Of a stretch of 64,000 nt of DNA, positions 1 through 10,330 are shown piece by piece. Source of the DNA: Theodoxus fluviatilis (Eukaryota > Mollusca > Gastropoda > Cycloneritida > Neritidae); NCBI GenBank assembly GCA_034096865.1, contig JAWQFJ010001260.1, positions 152,501-216,500 of the forward strand, in the 5' to 3' direction. Made by a program: the position numbers and the translations under genes. Numbering within the stretch: the stretch's first letter is position 1; each line of letters begins with the position of its first letter. The notes under the pieces were generated by a model, which was not told where the DNA came from, did no database searches, and saw only the letters and a program-made list of their open reading frames with translations.

Positions 1-1281
1 CCGCTACCACCAACACCACCGCTACCACCACCACCACCACCGCGACCACCACCAGCACCAGCACCACCGCTACCACCACCACCACCACCACCACCGCAGC
101 ACCACCACCACCGCTACCACCACCAGCACCACCACCACCGCTACCACCACCAGCACCACCACCACCGCTACCACCACCACCACCACCACCGCGACCACCA
201 CTAGCACCACCACCACCACCACCACCGCTACCACCACCAGCACCACCACCACCGCTACCACAACCGCCACCACCGCGACCACCACTAGCACCACCACCAC
301 CACCACCGCTACCACCACCAGCACCACCACCACCGCTACCACCACCACCACCACCGCTACCACCACCAGCACCACCACCACCGCTACCACCACCACCACC
401 ACCGCGACCACCACTAGCACCACCACCACGACCACCGCTACCACCACCAGCACCACCACCACCGCAGCACCACCACCACCGCTACCACCACCAGCACCAC
501 CACCACCGCTACCACCACCAGCACCACCACCACCGCTACCACCACCACCACCACCACCGCGACCACCACTAGCACCACTACCACCACCACCACCGCTACC
601 ACCACCAGCACCACCACCACCGCTACCACAACCGCCACCACCGCGACCACCACTAGCACCACCACCACCACCACCGCTACCACCACCAGCACCACCACCA
701 CCGCTACCACCACCGCCACCACCGCGACCACCACCAGCACCACCACCACCGCTACCACCACCACCACCACCGCGACCACCACTAGCTTCACCACCACGAC
801 CACCGCTACCACCACCAGCACCACCACCACCGCAGCACCACCACCACCGCTACCACCACCAGCACCACCACCACCGCTACCACCACCAGCACCACCACCA
901 CCGCTACCACCACCACCACCACCGCGACCACCACTAGCACCACCACCACCACCACCGCTACCACCACCAGCACCACCACCACCGCTACCACCACCGCTAC
1001 CACCACCGCCACCACCGCCACCACCACTAGCACCACCACCACCACCACCGCTACCACCACCAGCACCACCACCACCGCTTACACCACCAGCACCACCACC
1101 ACCGCTACCACCACCGTCACCACCGCGACCACCACTAGCACCACCACCACCACCACCGCTACCACCACCAGCACCACCACCACCGCTACCACCACCGCCA
1201 CCACCGCGACCACCACTAGCACCACCACCACCACCACCACCGCTACCACCACCAGCACCACCGCGACCACCACCAGCAACA
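1..1281. repeat. GGT/ACC-rich minisatellite, cut by window start
   Basis: The + strand is almost entirely CCACCA and CCGCTACCA/CCAGCACCA words, arranged in larger blocks that recur with CCGCGACCACCACTAG variants. Most word lengths are multiples of three, so the minus strand reads openly as Gly/Ser-rich and other frames as Val/Ala-rich. This does not indicate a gene. The array ends near 1281 and lies in the intron upstream of exon A. Its left end is outside the window. Confidence 0.9.
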
Positions 1282-1991
1282 GCATGAAGCATGTCATGTC
1301 CATCTAAAACGATACTTCCAAGGGGAGCTAACTCTAATTGGACTGATCAGCGACGACACTGTGGATGCGCAGAACAGCGGCTGCAGAGTCCGTGCAGTTG
1401 GCTGCCACTGCCCCAGTGGCAGTGGAGAGGCACACCTGCTGCCCATAAATGCTTGTCGGGGTTTTTAAGGAGACACTCGATGGAGCGGAGTAAGCCATTA
1501 TGGGCTCCACAACCAAAGACTGCCTGCGATCTTGAATTGATTATGGATAAATTTCGCGGATGCTTTTCTTCTGCCTTTCCTTCCAGACAGTGATTGTCAA
1601 GTTGGGTTGCATAACTTGCTGTAAAGAAGTTTCTAAATGTCTCAGCGTATCTCGTCATTGCTGTTTCATTGGTTAGAGTACAGACACGACACGTGCAGTG
1701 CATCAATTGGACACGTGGCCAAATGCAATCGTTGAGAGTTGACGTTTTATGTGGCAGTTTTTTTCCCAGTTACGAAGAAGAAGAAGAACAGAGACAATGT
1801 GTGAATGCGCAATTGTTTGTGTATAATTTGTGATTGTGTATGTCATTTACGTGTGTGCACTTTCTTGTGCATGCTGCACTATTGCATGTCGTCGTCAAAC
1901 TGTTTGCAAGACGTGCAAGCACTAAGACGACACCAGACCTTTTTACACCTAACACGGCGCGTCCCTCGCAATCCCCCTGTCTCCCCTGCAG
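1282..1991 (+). other. Intron sequence upstream of exon A
   Basis: Unique-looking sequence with no conserved open frame. A short GAA run lies near 1776-1790. The last 20 bases are pyrimidine-rich and end in CCCCTGCAG, the acceptor of exon A. Confidence 0.6.
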
Positions 1992-2312
1992 GCCACGACT
2001 GCGAGGAGGACGTGCGGCTGAGCGTGCAGCAGGTGTGGCTGGACGTGGGGGGAGGCGCACCCCAGGAGGAGGAGCGGCCCAGGGAGCTGGCGGCCACCTC
2101 TTTCTGCTTCCGCTACGACTCGGCGCTGCACCTGGCACGCTTCCTGCTGGCCTCGGTCTACAGCGCGGACTCCCTGGAGTCGCCGGAGCTGCTGCGCTCC
2201 CAGCACCTGGACCTGGCCCAGGAGCCCCTCCCCTCCCTGGACACGCGCCTCGCGCGCGCCCTGCGCTCCCTCCCCCTGCCCCAGGGCTGGCACCTCCTCG
2301 GGGGCGGACCAG
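1992..2312 (+). CDS. ARHGEF28/AKAP13-like: RhoGEF exon A (N-terminal module)
   Basis: Coding exon of about 107 residues, bounded by CTCCCCTGCAG at 1981-1991 and the donor CCAG/gtacgt at 2313. It starts with the last two bases of a Gly codon (phase 1) and ends with the first base of a codon (phase 1). The product opens GHDCEEDV, and human AKAP13 has a similar GHDCCETV at the equivalent place. It then has a Phe-rich turn (about residues 37-43), ALHLARFLL (about 45-53), which aligns with the DEAYDAAQFL/MACRLARLL helix of AKAP13 and ARHGEF28, a LPSLDTRLARALRSL helix, and LPLPQGWHLLG, which aligns with the LPTEWNVLG/LPLEWTVLG motif just before the ankyrin-like repeats. It is GC-rich, unlike the surrounding intron. 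The comparison is from memory of the family and no alignment was run. Confidence 0.85.
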
Positions 2313-2754
2313 GTACGTGGAACTTGGGGTGGAGTAGGGGCAATGGGGTGGAGTAAGGGCAATGGGGTGGGGGAGGAGTGGGGTGAAAGATAGAGAAGAG
2401 ACCAGTAAGGTAGGGGGTGTTGGGGGGGGGGGTAAGCTTGGGAGATGGGAATGGGGTATAGGAGTCGGGAAGGGGGTGGGGTGGGGTGAGAAGGGATCAA
2501 AGAGATGGAGTGGTGGTGTAGAATGCTGGGGCCAGAGATTGGATGGGTGAGTGGGTGGAGAGAGGCGGGAGTAGAAAAGATGAGAAATTGCGTGGGGACT
2601 GGGATGTAACGCGATGGCGACGAGGTGGCGTAGTGGTGGTGTTGTGTGAGAGGAGAGGTCAAGGCAGGAGGGAGGGTGGAATGTGGTGGGTAAGAATGGG
2701 GCACAGTGAGCATTGGGACGGTTGGATGGATAGAAGGATGAATAGAAAGATGGG
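2313..2754 (+). other. G-rich intron start
   Basis: The intron following exon A begins with purine-rich, strongly G-skewed low-complexity sequence (GGGGTGG/GGGTGGAGTAGGG words) and degenerate GGGTAAG/GGATG repeats. No coding signal is seen. Confidence 0.6.
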
Positions 2755-2945
2755 TGGGTGGGTGGATGGATGGATGGATGGATGGATGGATGAAGTTTCA
2801 CAGCCTATCAGCCACGAAAATCACTGGATTTGGACAGTGTACGAGTATGATCAAGTAATGTATTGATTTCCTTTATTATTCTTTTCTTACGAATTGCGTA
2901 GGGAGATGCGGTGGGTCTATTCCTACCCCCAGCCCGTAGAGTGGG
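2755..2945 (-). mobile_element. SINE copy 1, (CCAT)n-tailed family
   Basis: Read on the minus strand this contains the same ordered blocks as the five + strand copies: a GGGTAGGAATAGACCCACCGC head, CTCCCTACGCAATTCGTAAG, a GTGATTTTCGTGGCTGATAGGCTG-like 3' part, and a (CCAT)n tail, here seen as GGATGG repeats at 2755-2793. It is more diverged than the others and has lost part of the middle. Its 5' end abuts the 30-bp minisatellite at 2941. Confidence 0.75.
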
Positions 2946-3352
2946 TAGGGGGCATTGGGGCTGACATCAAGTGGGTAGGGGGCACTGGGGCTGAAATCAA
3001 GTGGGTAGGGGGCATTGGGGCTGAAATCAAGTAGGTAGGGGGCATTGGGGCTGACATCAAGTGGGTAGGGGGCATTGGGGCTGACATCAATTGGGTAGGG
3101 GGCATTGGGGCTGAAATCCAGTAGGTAGGGGGCATTGGGGCTGAAATCAAGTGGGTAGGGGGCATTGGGGCTGAAATCAAGTGGGTAGGGGGCATTGGAG
3201 CTGACATCAAGTAGGTAGGGGGGGGGGGGGGGGGCATTGGGGCTGAAATCAAGTGGGTAGGGGCATTGGGGCTGAAATCAAGTGGGTAGGGGGCATTGGA
3301 GCTGACATCAAGTGGGTAGGGGGGGGGGGGGGGGGCATTGGGGCTGAAATCA
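2941..3352. repeat. 30-bp minisatellite, about 13-14 units
   Basis: Units start GTGGGTAGGGGGCATTGGGG and end CTGAAATCAA or CTGACATCAA. Period is exactly 30 bp, except for two units where the G run expanded to about 17-20 G (near 3217-3234 and 3319-3335). It is directly joined to the 5' end of SINE copy 1. Confidence 0.9.
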
Positions 3353-3760
3353 AGGGAAAAGAGGGGAGTAGAGAGGGGTACAGAAAGGTAAATAGAGAGG
3401 GGAATACAGAGGGATATGTAGAGGGATATATAGAGGGGAATAGAGAGAGGTTTAGAGAGGGGAATAGAGAGAGGGGAATGGAGAGAGAGGAAAAGAGAGG
3501 GGTATAGAGAGGAGAATAGAGGGATATAGAGAGGGAAATAGAGAGAATATATGGAGGGGAATGGAGAGAGGGGAGTAGAGAGAGGGGTATAGAGAGGGGA
3601 ATAGATAGGGGAATAGAGAGAGGTATAGAGAGAGGTATAGAGAGGAGAATAGAGAGAGGGATATACAAAGGGGACTAGAGAGGGGAATAGAGAGCGATAT
3701 AGAGGGGAACAGAGAGAGGGGTATAGAGAGGAAAATAGAGAGGGGAATAGAGAGAGGTAG
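3353..3760. repeat. Purine-rich GAGAGGGGAATA low-complexity tract
   Basis: About 400 bp of AGAGAGGGGAATAGAGAG-type sequence, nearly all purine on the + strand apart from regular TA steps. Open frames on either strand follow from this composition. Confidence 0.85.
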
Positions 3761-3866
3761 GGTGGAATGTGGAGGGTGAGAATGTTGCACAGTGAGCATT
3801 GGGACGGTTGGATGGATAGAAGGATGGATAGACGGATGGGTGGATGGATGGATAGATGGATGGATG

Positions 3867-4843
3867 AGGGAATAGAGAGAGGTATAGAGAGGGGTTTGAG
3901 GGAAGAGAACGAAGGGAGCGATGCACGATGACATGGAGATGGGAGTGGTATTGGAAAGGAAGATATTAATCAGAAAGCGCGTGGAAGCGAGATGTTGGAA
4001 CAACAGCTCTAGGAAAGCAGACGGATATACATGCAGAGTGGAGGTGGGCGGAAATCCAGTCGTGCATGGAGGCCATGTGGAAGGTGTGGGTCGAGATGGT
4101 CGGGTCAGATTGATGGTGAAGAGATTTGACTTGGGGTCGTGAAATTGTTTGGATACCAAAGAAGGCTGATTTATGGACTGGTATGTTATATCAGATTTGG
4201 GAAGAATGCGATAGAAGGAAGATAGGAAGGATTTGCAATGTAGGATAGAGAGATCTGTGCGAGTGAAAGCGGTCAGGATTTCAATTGCGGCAGGAATGGC
4301 AGCTATAGTGGAGGCAGGTTTCTGTGAGCGGAAAGGAGAGGGGATTAGGATGTGCGTGCATGCGTGCATGCGTATACAGACGCATGCGTTTGTAGGTATA
4401 TACATGTATGTGTGCTTGAGTTTGTACTTACGTGTATATGTGTAGCATACCATGTAAGTGTATAAAACTTACTTGTGAGAATGCGTGTGTCGTTTTGTGT
4501 GTTTGCGTGTCTGGGTATATACCTTTTTGTGCGAGTATATGTGTCCATACGTACGCGTGCCGTACAATCACAGGAAAGCAACAATTGCTGACCAGTACTG
4601 TACCAGTTTTTCATGTTTCTATAACATTTCCTATTCTCGGACCAGCGTAACTTGACCTTTGATGGCATTTGATATTGTCGAGTCCACGCTGCAGAATGTT
4701 CACATGGCTTGATAAAGAAACGATGATTCGACAAGTCTCAGTTTTGTAAATCAAATCCGGATCTTTACTTAGAATAATTCATATGATAAGCCATCTATAA
4801 TTTGAGAAAAGATCCTTTCCCGTCACTTCCCTACATGTCCTGA
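3867..4843 (+). other. Intron A-B, no gene seen
   Basis: Unique-looking sequence. At 4345-4560 there is imperfect alternating purine-pyrimidine sequence (GCGTGCATGCGTATAC words) with some Z-DNA-like character. No exon signal is found. Confidence 0.5.
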
Positions 4844-5085
4844 CCTGGGCCCGTATTCACAACGGCGATTTATCTTTTTAACACTCGATTTATCCCCTAA
4901 GCCCAGGTTATCTTGATCGGTTAGATAAGGTACGCTCGTCAGAGGATCCTAGGTTGCGCTTTGCTATATATACTGGTTTCCAGCCAAGGGAGAGCGGAAC
5001 AGGCAGTTGGAATCGTCTGCGTTTAGAGATAAATCGAGGTTAAAATAAATCGCCGATAAATCGCCGTTGTGAAAACGGGCCCAGG
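4844..5085. mobile_element. MITE-like element with ~31-bp terminal inverted repeats
   Basis: The left end (4844-4874) starts CCTGGGCCCGTATTCACAAC. The right end (5055-5085) is its reverse complement with one mismatch, ending in GGGCCCAGG. The match continues inward imperfectly: TTTTTAACACTCGATTTATC on the left corresponds to GATAAATCGAGGTTAAAA on the right. The element is 242 bp with no coding capacity, which fits a non-autonomous DNA transposon. No clear target-site duplication is seen, so the superfamily is open. It ends 131 bp upstream of exon B. Confidence 0.8.
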
Positions 5086-5216
5086 GCTGTAGGCGCTGGG
5101 TCAACATTTGCCAGTGTGTGAAGGAGGATGGCCACTGTTGATGAGCGGCTCACACAGCGAGGACCGCCTGTCTTGGAGCATGCCTGTTGACGGCGTCATC
5201 CCCCTTGTCTGTGCAG

Positions 5217-5406
5217 AGCAAGGGTTTGTGCAGCGCCAGACCATCCTGCACTTCTGTGCCAGCCTGGGACTCTTCAAGACTGCCGTGTTCCTGCTGGACA
5301 AGCCCGGCAATGAGACGGCCATCCGCCTGCCCAACAGACAGGGCCTGCTGCCCAGAGACATCGCCCATGACAACGGCTTCCATGAACTGGCCGAACTCCT
5401 CAATGG
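5217..5406 (+). CDS. ARHGEF28/AKAP13-like: RhoGEF exon B (ankyrin-like repeat)
   Basis: Coding exon of 63 residues. The acceptor is CCTTGTCTGTGCAG (5203-5216) and the donor is AATGG/gtaggt (5407). It is entered in phase 1 (completing Glu) and left in phase 2 (two bases of Gly). The product carries the diagnostic ankyrin-like block of the AKAP13/ARHGEF28 N terminus: RQTILHFCASLGL (about residues 7-19), FLLDKPGNE (about 24-32), LPNRQGLLPRDIA (about 37-49) and a closing helix HELAELL. Human AKAP13 has ETLMHFAVRLGL, FLLQKPGG and HNQEGATPVSLA in the same order and spacing. The domain probably mediates protein contacts. The first in-frame stop is a TAG inside the donor (5408-5410), so intron retention would truncate the protein at once. 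Confidence 0.9.
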
Positions 5407-5462
5407 GTAGGTGTATCTTGTCTTCCTGATCTTATATGATCTTTTCTTATCTCATCTCGTCT

Positions 5463-5556
5463 GAGAGAGAGAGAGAGAGAGAGATAGAGACAGAGATAGA
5501 GAGAGAGAGATAGAGAGAGAGAGAGAGGGAGAGGGAGAGAGAGAGAGAGAGAGAGA
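5463..5556. repeat. (GA)n microsatellite
   Basis: About 94 bp of GA dinucleotides with a few T, C and G interruptions, 56 bp downstream of exon B. Confidence 0.95.
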
Positions 5557-6913
5557 TGTGGTGTATTGTGAGGCCAAGCACCAGAGAGTGGAAGACTGGA
5601 AATGTGAAAGAATTGAAAGGCCTTACGTCTTGGCACCAATTTCGTTTCGGAGCAGACATAGCATCCCGTCACAGTTCTTCATTGTGGCTGTGTTCATTTC
5701 GAAAGCAACTCCAACGGTGGTAGAAGCAACTTCAGATCTTGGCATGTCCTTAAACTTAGATGATTGGTAAGGATCTGTGAAACTTGGGAAGCTTTCGGGT
5801 ATGAAATGCTAAAAGAGTGGTTTTGAATGAATCTGAGAAAAATCTCCCTTGGAGAGATCAGTGTTAATGTGATGTGTGAGACAACAGTGTGTAAAGCTCG
5901 CGTCAAAACACTCCCTTGCGCTGTGTCCGTTACCCACGCTTTGTCTGAGGCAGGGGTTAGACCAGGTCCGCTCTCGGCACCTCGGGTGTCGTCCACCCCT
6001 TTCTTTTTGTCTTCGGAGGCAGGGGGACTGCTGTTCATTTTGCCCCACTCGGAGGAAGGTGCGATAACTCTTCTTGGCCTGTTGTAAAGCCGTAACTGCT
6101 GGAGTTGTTTCCCTTGTCAGTTGGTAGCTGGGAATAGAGCGTGTTGAAGAGAGCAACGAACAAGAGCTGTTAGAGTACAGGGATTTTCGTCGAAATATTG
6201 CTCACCACCACCACCCCCCCCCCCCCCCCTCCCCAATGAAAAAGAAAAAAAAGTCTTCAATGAGTTATATTGATTATCACCGTGTTTATTGGAGTTACAA
6301 TTTTGAGGTTTCATTGATTTCACATATCCTATAGTGGCTCTTTTCTGACTTGCCGTCTTACGGCCGATGCTGGTCCGCGCACTTGATCGTTTTCAACGAT
6401 GCACTGCTGCAGTGTGTAAATGGGACAGGGTGTTGCTACAAATGGGATCATTTGTGAATGGTGTGATTTTCTATCATCTTTTGGTTACAAGTAAGATGCC
6501 GTCCTCAACATGAAGTTCACATTAAAAATTGAGTGGAATCTTTGTAATCAGTTAATGGTAGAATCCATTTCACGTGTGGTATTTATGTCTTTGAGTCATG
6601 GTCCATGTAAGTCAGGCCACGTTTGTCCTTCTACTTTAATCTTCAATCAGCCAGGGGCATCAGCCTTTTAGACGCCAGTGGTGAGTTACGCGTCCAGGGA
6701 CGTGGCACAGGTGTGGGCTGGCGTTGCAGAGGGATGCTGCTGTGCTGCACGCGTGGCAAGTCCCTGGGTCCGTGTGGCACGCCTCTTGGCAGCAGAGGAT
6801 TTTAGTCACGCCTCACGGTGTTGGCGTTGCCAATGGCGGCGTGGCTCCTGAAGGACCTGGTGGACAGCGCGAGGCAGCAGCAGCTCAAAGACCGGGCATT
6901 TCCTTGCTCTCAG
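5557..6913 (+). other. Intron B-C, proximal part, no gene seen
   Basis: Unique-looking sequence without a convincing exon. A CCACCACC/poly-C run lies at about 6205-6232. Confidence 0.5.
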
Positions 6914-7061
6914 TGCTGAGAGCGTCATTCACACTGCTGAGAGCGTCATTCACACTGCCGAGAGCGTCATTCACACTGCTGAGAGCGTCATTCACACTGC
7001 CGAGAGCGTCATTCACACTGCTGAGAGCGTCATTCACACTGCCGAGAGCGTCATTCACACT
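6914..7061. repeat. 21-bp minisatellite, 7 units
   Basis: The unit is GCTGAGAGCGTCATTCACAC plus T. Units alternate CTGAG and CCGAG through most of the array, giving a 42-bp higher-order period. Confidence 0.95.
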
Positions 7062-7197
7062 GGATAAGCTCCTCGTCATGTGAGCTCATGGACGTGTCGT
7101 GGTGCCAGGAGTTTACAGTTGGGTCTTGTGTCGTCATTCTTGCCTCAACGCTAGAGTACTCGCTTGGTGTCACTCAGTGCGTGCGTCCGCGCGCAGC

Positions 7198-7230
7198 GTA
7201 TGTGCTTCTGTGTGTGTGCGTGCGTTTGTG

Positions 7231-7262
<32 letters not shown>

Positions 7263-7280
7263 AGCGTGCGTGTGCGAGCG
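7198..7280. repeat. (TG)n/(GTGC)n microsatellite
   Basis: Alternating TG with C interruptions. The purest stretch is at about 7236-7261. Confidence 0.9.
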
Positions 7281-7386
7281 CGGGTACGAGCACACGCGAA
7301 TACGTCGTATATACATGTGTTATTGTGTGAGCATGTGTGCATATGTATGTGTGGAGCGAGAAGAGGTGCTGGTTCTCGGTTTTCTT

Positions 7387-7608
7387 CTGTATTAGCTGCG
7401 TCTCTTTTTTCGTGTGTCAGTCTTCAGGTCTGTATTAGCTGCATATCTTTTTTCGTGTGTCAGTCTTCAGGTCTGTATTAGCTGCATATCTTTTTTCGTG
7501 TGTCAGTCTTCAGGTCTGTATTAGCTGCGTCTCTTTTTTCGTGTGTCAGTCTTCAGGTCTGTATTAGCTGCGTCTCTTTTTTCGTGTGTCAGTCTTCAGG
7601 TCTGTATT
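7387..7608. repeat. 43-bp minisatellite, about 5 units
   Basis: Each unit starts CTGTATTAGCTGC and continues through a T6 run to GTGTGTCAGTCTTCAGGT. Units differ at GCGTCTC versus GCATATC. Confidence 0.95.
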
Positions 7609-7669
7609 TCTACTAGCTTGTCAATCGTTCTATATTTGAGCGTGCGTGTTTCTTTCTGTCAAGGTATAG

Positions 7670-7849
7670 TCCCCCTGTGGGTTGGGGGTAAGAATTGACC
7701 CACCGCGTCTCCCTACGCGATTCGTAAGAGGCGAAAAACTAGGGACTCCGTGACTTCTTTTGCGTTTTCTCTAAACTGTTCTAGTGATTTTCGTGCTTAC
7801 CTTACATAGCCTACAAAGGCTGATAGGCCGAAAAACACCATCCATCCTA
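7670..7849 (+). mobile_element. SINE copy 2, full length with 13-bp target-site duplication
   Basis: Reference copy of the family, 180 bp. The head is CCCCCTGTGGGTTGGGGG, followed by GACCCACCGCGTCTCCCTAC, GCGATTCGTAAGAGGCGA, a GTGATTTTCGTGCTTA block, CCTACAAAGGCTGATAGGCC and a CCATCCATCC tail. It is flanked by the direct repeat TGTCAAGGTATAG at 7657-7669 and 7850-7862, the signature of target-primed insertion. It has no coding capacity. I see no convincing pol III A and B boxes, so the origin of the head is open. Mobilisation by a LINE is inferred. Confidence 0.9.
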
Positions 7850-7862
7850 TGTCAAGGTATAG

Positions 7863-10160
7863 GTTTATATGAGTATGTGTTTTCATTTTGTAAGACAATC
7901 TCAGCACATGCCAAGCTGCCTTTTTCTTTGTCAGTACATATATCTTTTCCCCCATGTCTATCGTGGCCCGACAGCACGCTGTCGGTGCAGCTGAAGCTGT
8001 TGATCAGCAGCCATTTCGCACCGACCTCAAAACAATGCGGCTGTTGATGCCGCCATTTCGACCTGTGTACACTTGTTTCTTGTGAGACTCAAGCAGTGAC
8101 GTCTTTGTCCTGTGTGACCGAGTTGCCAGGAATCCGGTGCCAGACAGCTGTGGAAGACGGACGCAGGTTGCAGGAGGCAGCTCCAGTTTAACGACAACAT
8201 GCACCGTCCTGTTTCCGTGTAGACTCCGTCAGCCTCGCCTTGGGACAGACGGGTAATTGTTCCTCCGTGTCGCCTCCACCAAATGCCAGACTGCCTTCCA
8301 TTTGATCACTCCAGAGTTTCCGCGTAGCCGGGAGGATGCATGTGTCGTGGTTCTAGGTGTTGTCAGGCTGTGGTGTTTGAGGTGAAATCGAAGCGACGGG
8401 CGAGAACAGCGCGACACCAGAAGCTAATCAGCCATGCATCACCTGCACTTGGGCTGAGATTTTCCCCAATGCGAGGCAGGCTCAGCTTTCCTTCCCGCTC
8501 TTCCCCGAGCGTCTCCTCTCGCCGTGTTTACAGAGAAGGCCTGGGCATGCAGCGGGAGGGAGGGAGTAGAAAAAACAAAGACGCTAAATTTACTCCTGGT
8601 TAAGTCAACTCAGGATCGACCCAGTAGACCAATTAAAGGCCGTGTTTGGGGCAGCGGAGGCCGGAGTGTTTGGGCCTAGTGGACCGCGGTGTTGGGAGTC
8701 GGAGGGACGGGAGTGCAGTTTCCACGGTCACTGCCTCCAAGATATACTTCCCCATTGCCTTTGGGGCACGCGTGTCACTGTGTGTATTGAGCTTCTGTGA
8801 TTGTCCACATCTTGTCTTGTTTGTCTGACCGAGGATTTAGTCTGGTGGCCACTCTCTCATCTTTTCCCCGCCCGTCTCCAAGCTGAGCTCAGCGTGTCGT
8901 GCTCGCAGATGGAACGCTGTGTTTACCAGGGCGGCTATGATTTCTGTCGATTGGCATGGCGTGGAGGGGGTCGGTCCTCTACCCCGATACGGCGGCCTGC
9001 GCGGTTTTAGTCCGACAAAGGACTGACAGTACGCATTGTTGAAGAGGAATACATGATAGCATCCATTGTATTCCTTGGCTGTCAGGAAATCTGGTGCTGG
9101 GTGCGGAGGCCGTGTTTAAGTAATTATCATGGTCATTATGTGTGTGGTTTTCGATGATAAAGGAAGTAACAATAAACGTGGACTGCTCTTTACCAGCAAC
9201 TTAAACAATTAGTAATCTATATCGAACTGTGTATTTAGAAACGTGAAAATTTAGTAGTGCTCAGTTTAACTTCCGAGTTTGCTAAACTGTCGAGAAGGCA
9301 CAGAACGTTGACGGAATGCATTTTTGGACGCACACGACGACGGACACACATACTTCCTCTAGTCGGTTTCCTTCAGTCGAAAACAGTTTCTGTTTTGGAG
9401 ATATCCGAACCCAAGATTTCTAATCAGGTCGTTGGTGGGGGATTCCCTCTCTCTGTTGATGCTCTGGCACCCCATACTTGGGCCCGTCTTGTGATCAGCC
9501 TTGTGACAGGGCCCCTCTTAACGCAGCTCTCTGGACATCTCCGGTCCTTCACAATGGGATTACAAGCACAGGTGCAGGGACAGAGACGCCTCATGCTCAG
9601 CACATCTCTGTAAAGATGGGGAGGATTACCTCCCCCTAACTCTCCTGTTGGAGAGGGGGCGTGGTCCTTATTTCCTGTGGCAACTGGAGCTGCAGTTTGC
9701 CTTGACACTAAGTACGTAGACTGTTAGACTGCGGGGCAATGGAGCAGAAGTCAGCACGCAGTCTGCCACCCGTCCCGTCTCGCTCATCAAGGGAGGCAAC
9801 TGCGCTGCCTGGGGCGCTGTGAAGTCCGGGGTGAGAGGGCGAGGTGGACGAGTCGAGAACATGGAAAACAACACGGGCTAGTGAAAATGAGAAAGGGAAA
9901 GTGTGGATGGGAAAGAAAGTTACAAAGTGAGAGGGGCATTGGGACAGGGAAGCCAAGCGAGCCGCGATGAGACGAAGGAAAGCGGCAATGGCAGAGTGAC
10001 GACAGCTTGTGGCAGGAGTGTGGTGGAATGTGGAGTAGAGGAAGAGAACTTGCCGACAAAGAAACTGCAGAAAAGGATGAAAGCAGTCGACAAAGAGAAG
10101 TGGAGTACAGTATGTGAAATGTACGTGCTGCAGTCTTGATATTTTGGTAGCCAGGTGGGT
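7863..10160 (+). other. Intron B-C, no gene seen
   Basis: About 2.3 kb of unique-looking sequence, moderately GC-rich between 8200 and 9000 and AT-richer around 9100-9300. No exon or repeat is supported. Confidence 0.5.
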
Positions 10161-10174
10161 AGATAGGGAGGGAG

Positions 10175-10257
<83 letters not shown>

Positions 10258-10330
10258 TGGGTGGGGGGGGGGGGGAGGAAGGGATGAGGGAGGGGGAGGG
10301 AGGGAGGGAGGGGAGGGGGAGAGAGAGAGT
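10161..10330. repeat. (GA)n microsatellite grading into G-rich tract
   Basis: GGGAGGGAGGGATAGAG leads into about 35 GA repeats, then a G-dominated stretch (10249-10320) with runs of 6-12 G, then GA again. Confidence 0.95.

Larger units (their letters stand above)
2672..3866. repeat. Direct duplication of a ~115-bp segment, copies about 1.09 kb apart
   Basis: The segment beginning AGGGTGGAATGTGG occurs at about 2673 and again at about 3759. It runs on through GCACAGTGAGCATTGGGACG into GGATGGATAGAAGGATG in both copies, with only scattered differences. The copies flank the SINE, the 30-bp array and the purine-rich block, which suggests a local segmental duplication or repeat-mediated rearrangement. 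Confidence 0.75.

Noticed and set aside
1..1292. Gly-rich minus-strand open frame resembling a Gly-rich structural protein.
   Set aside because: It arises from a trinucleotide-based minisatellite. The reading switches between Gly/Ser and Val/Ala frames partway, showing that frame is not maintained.
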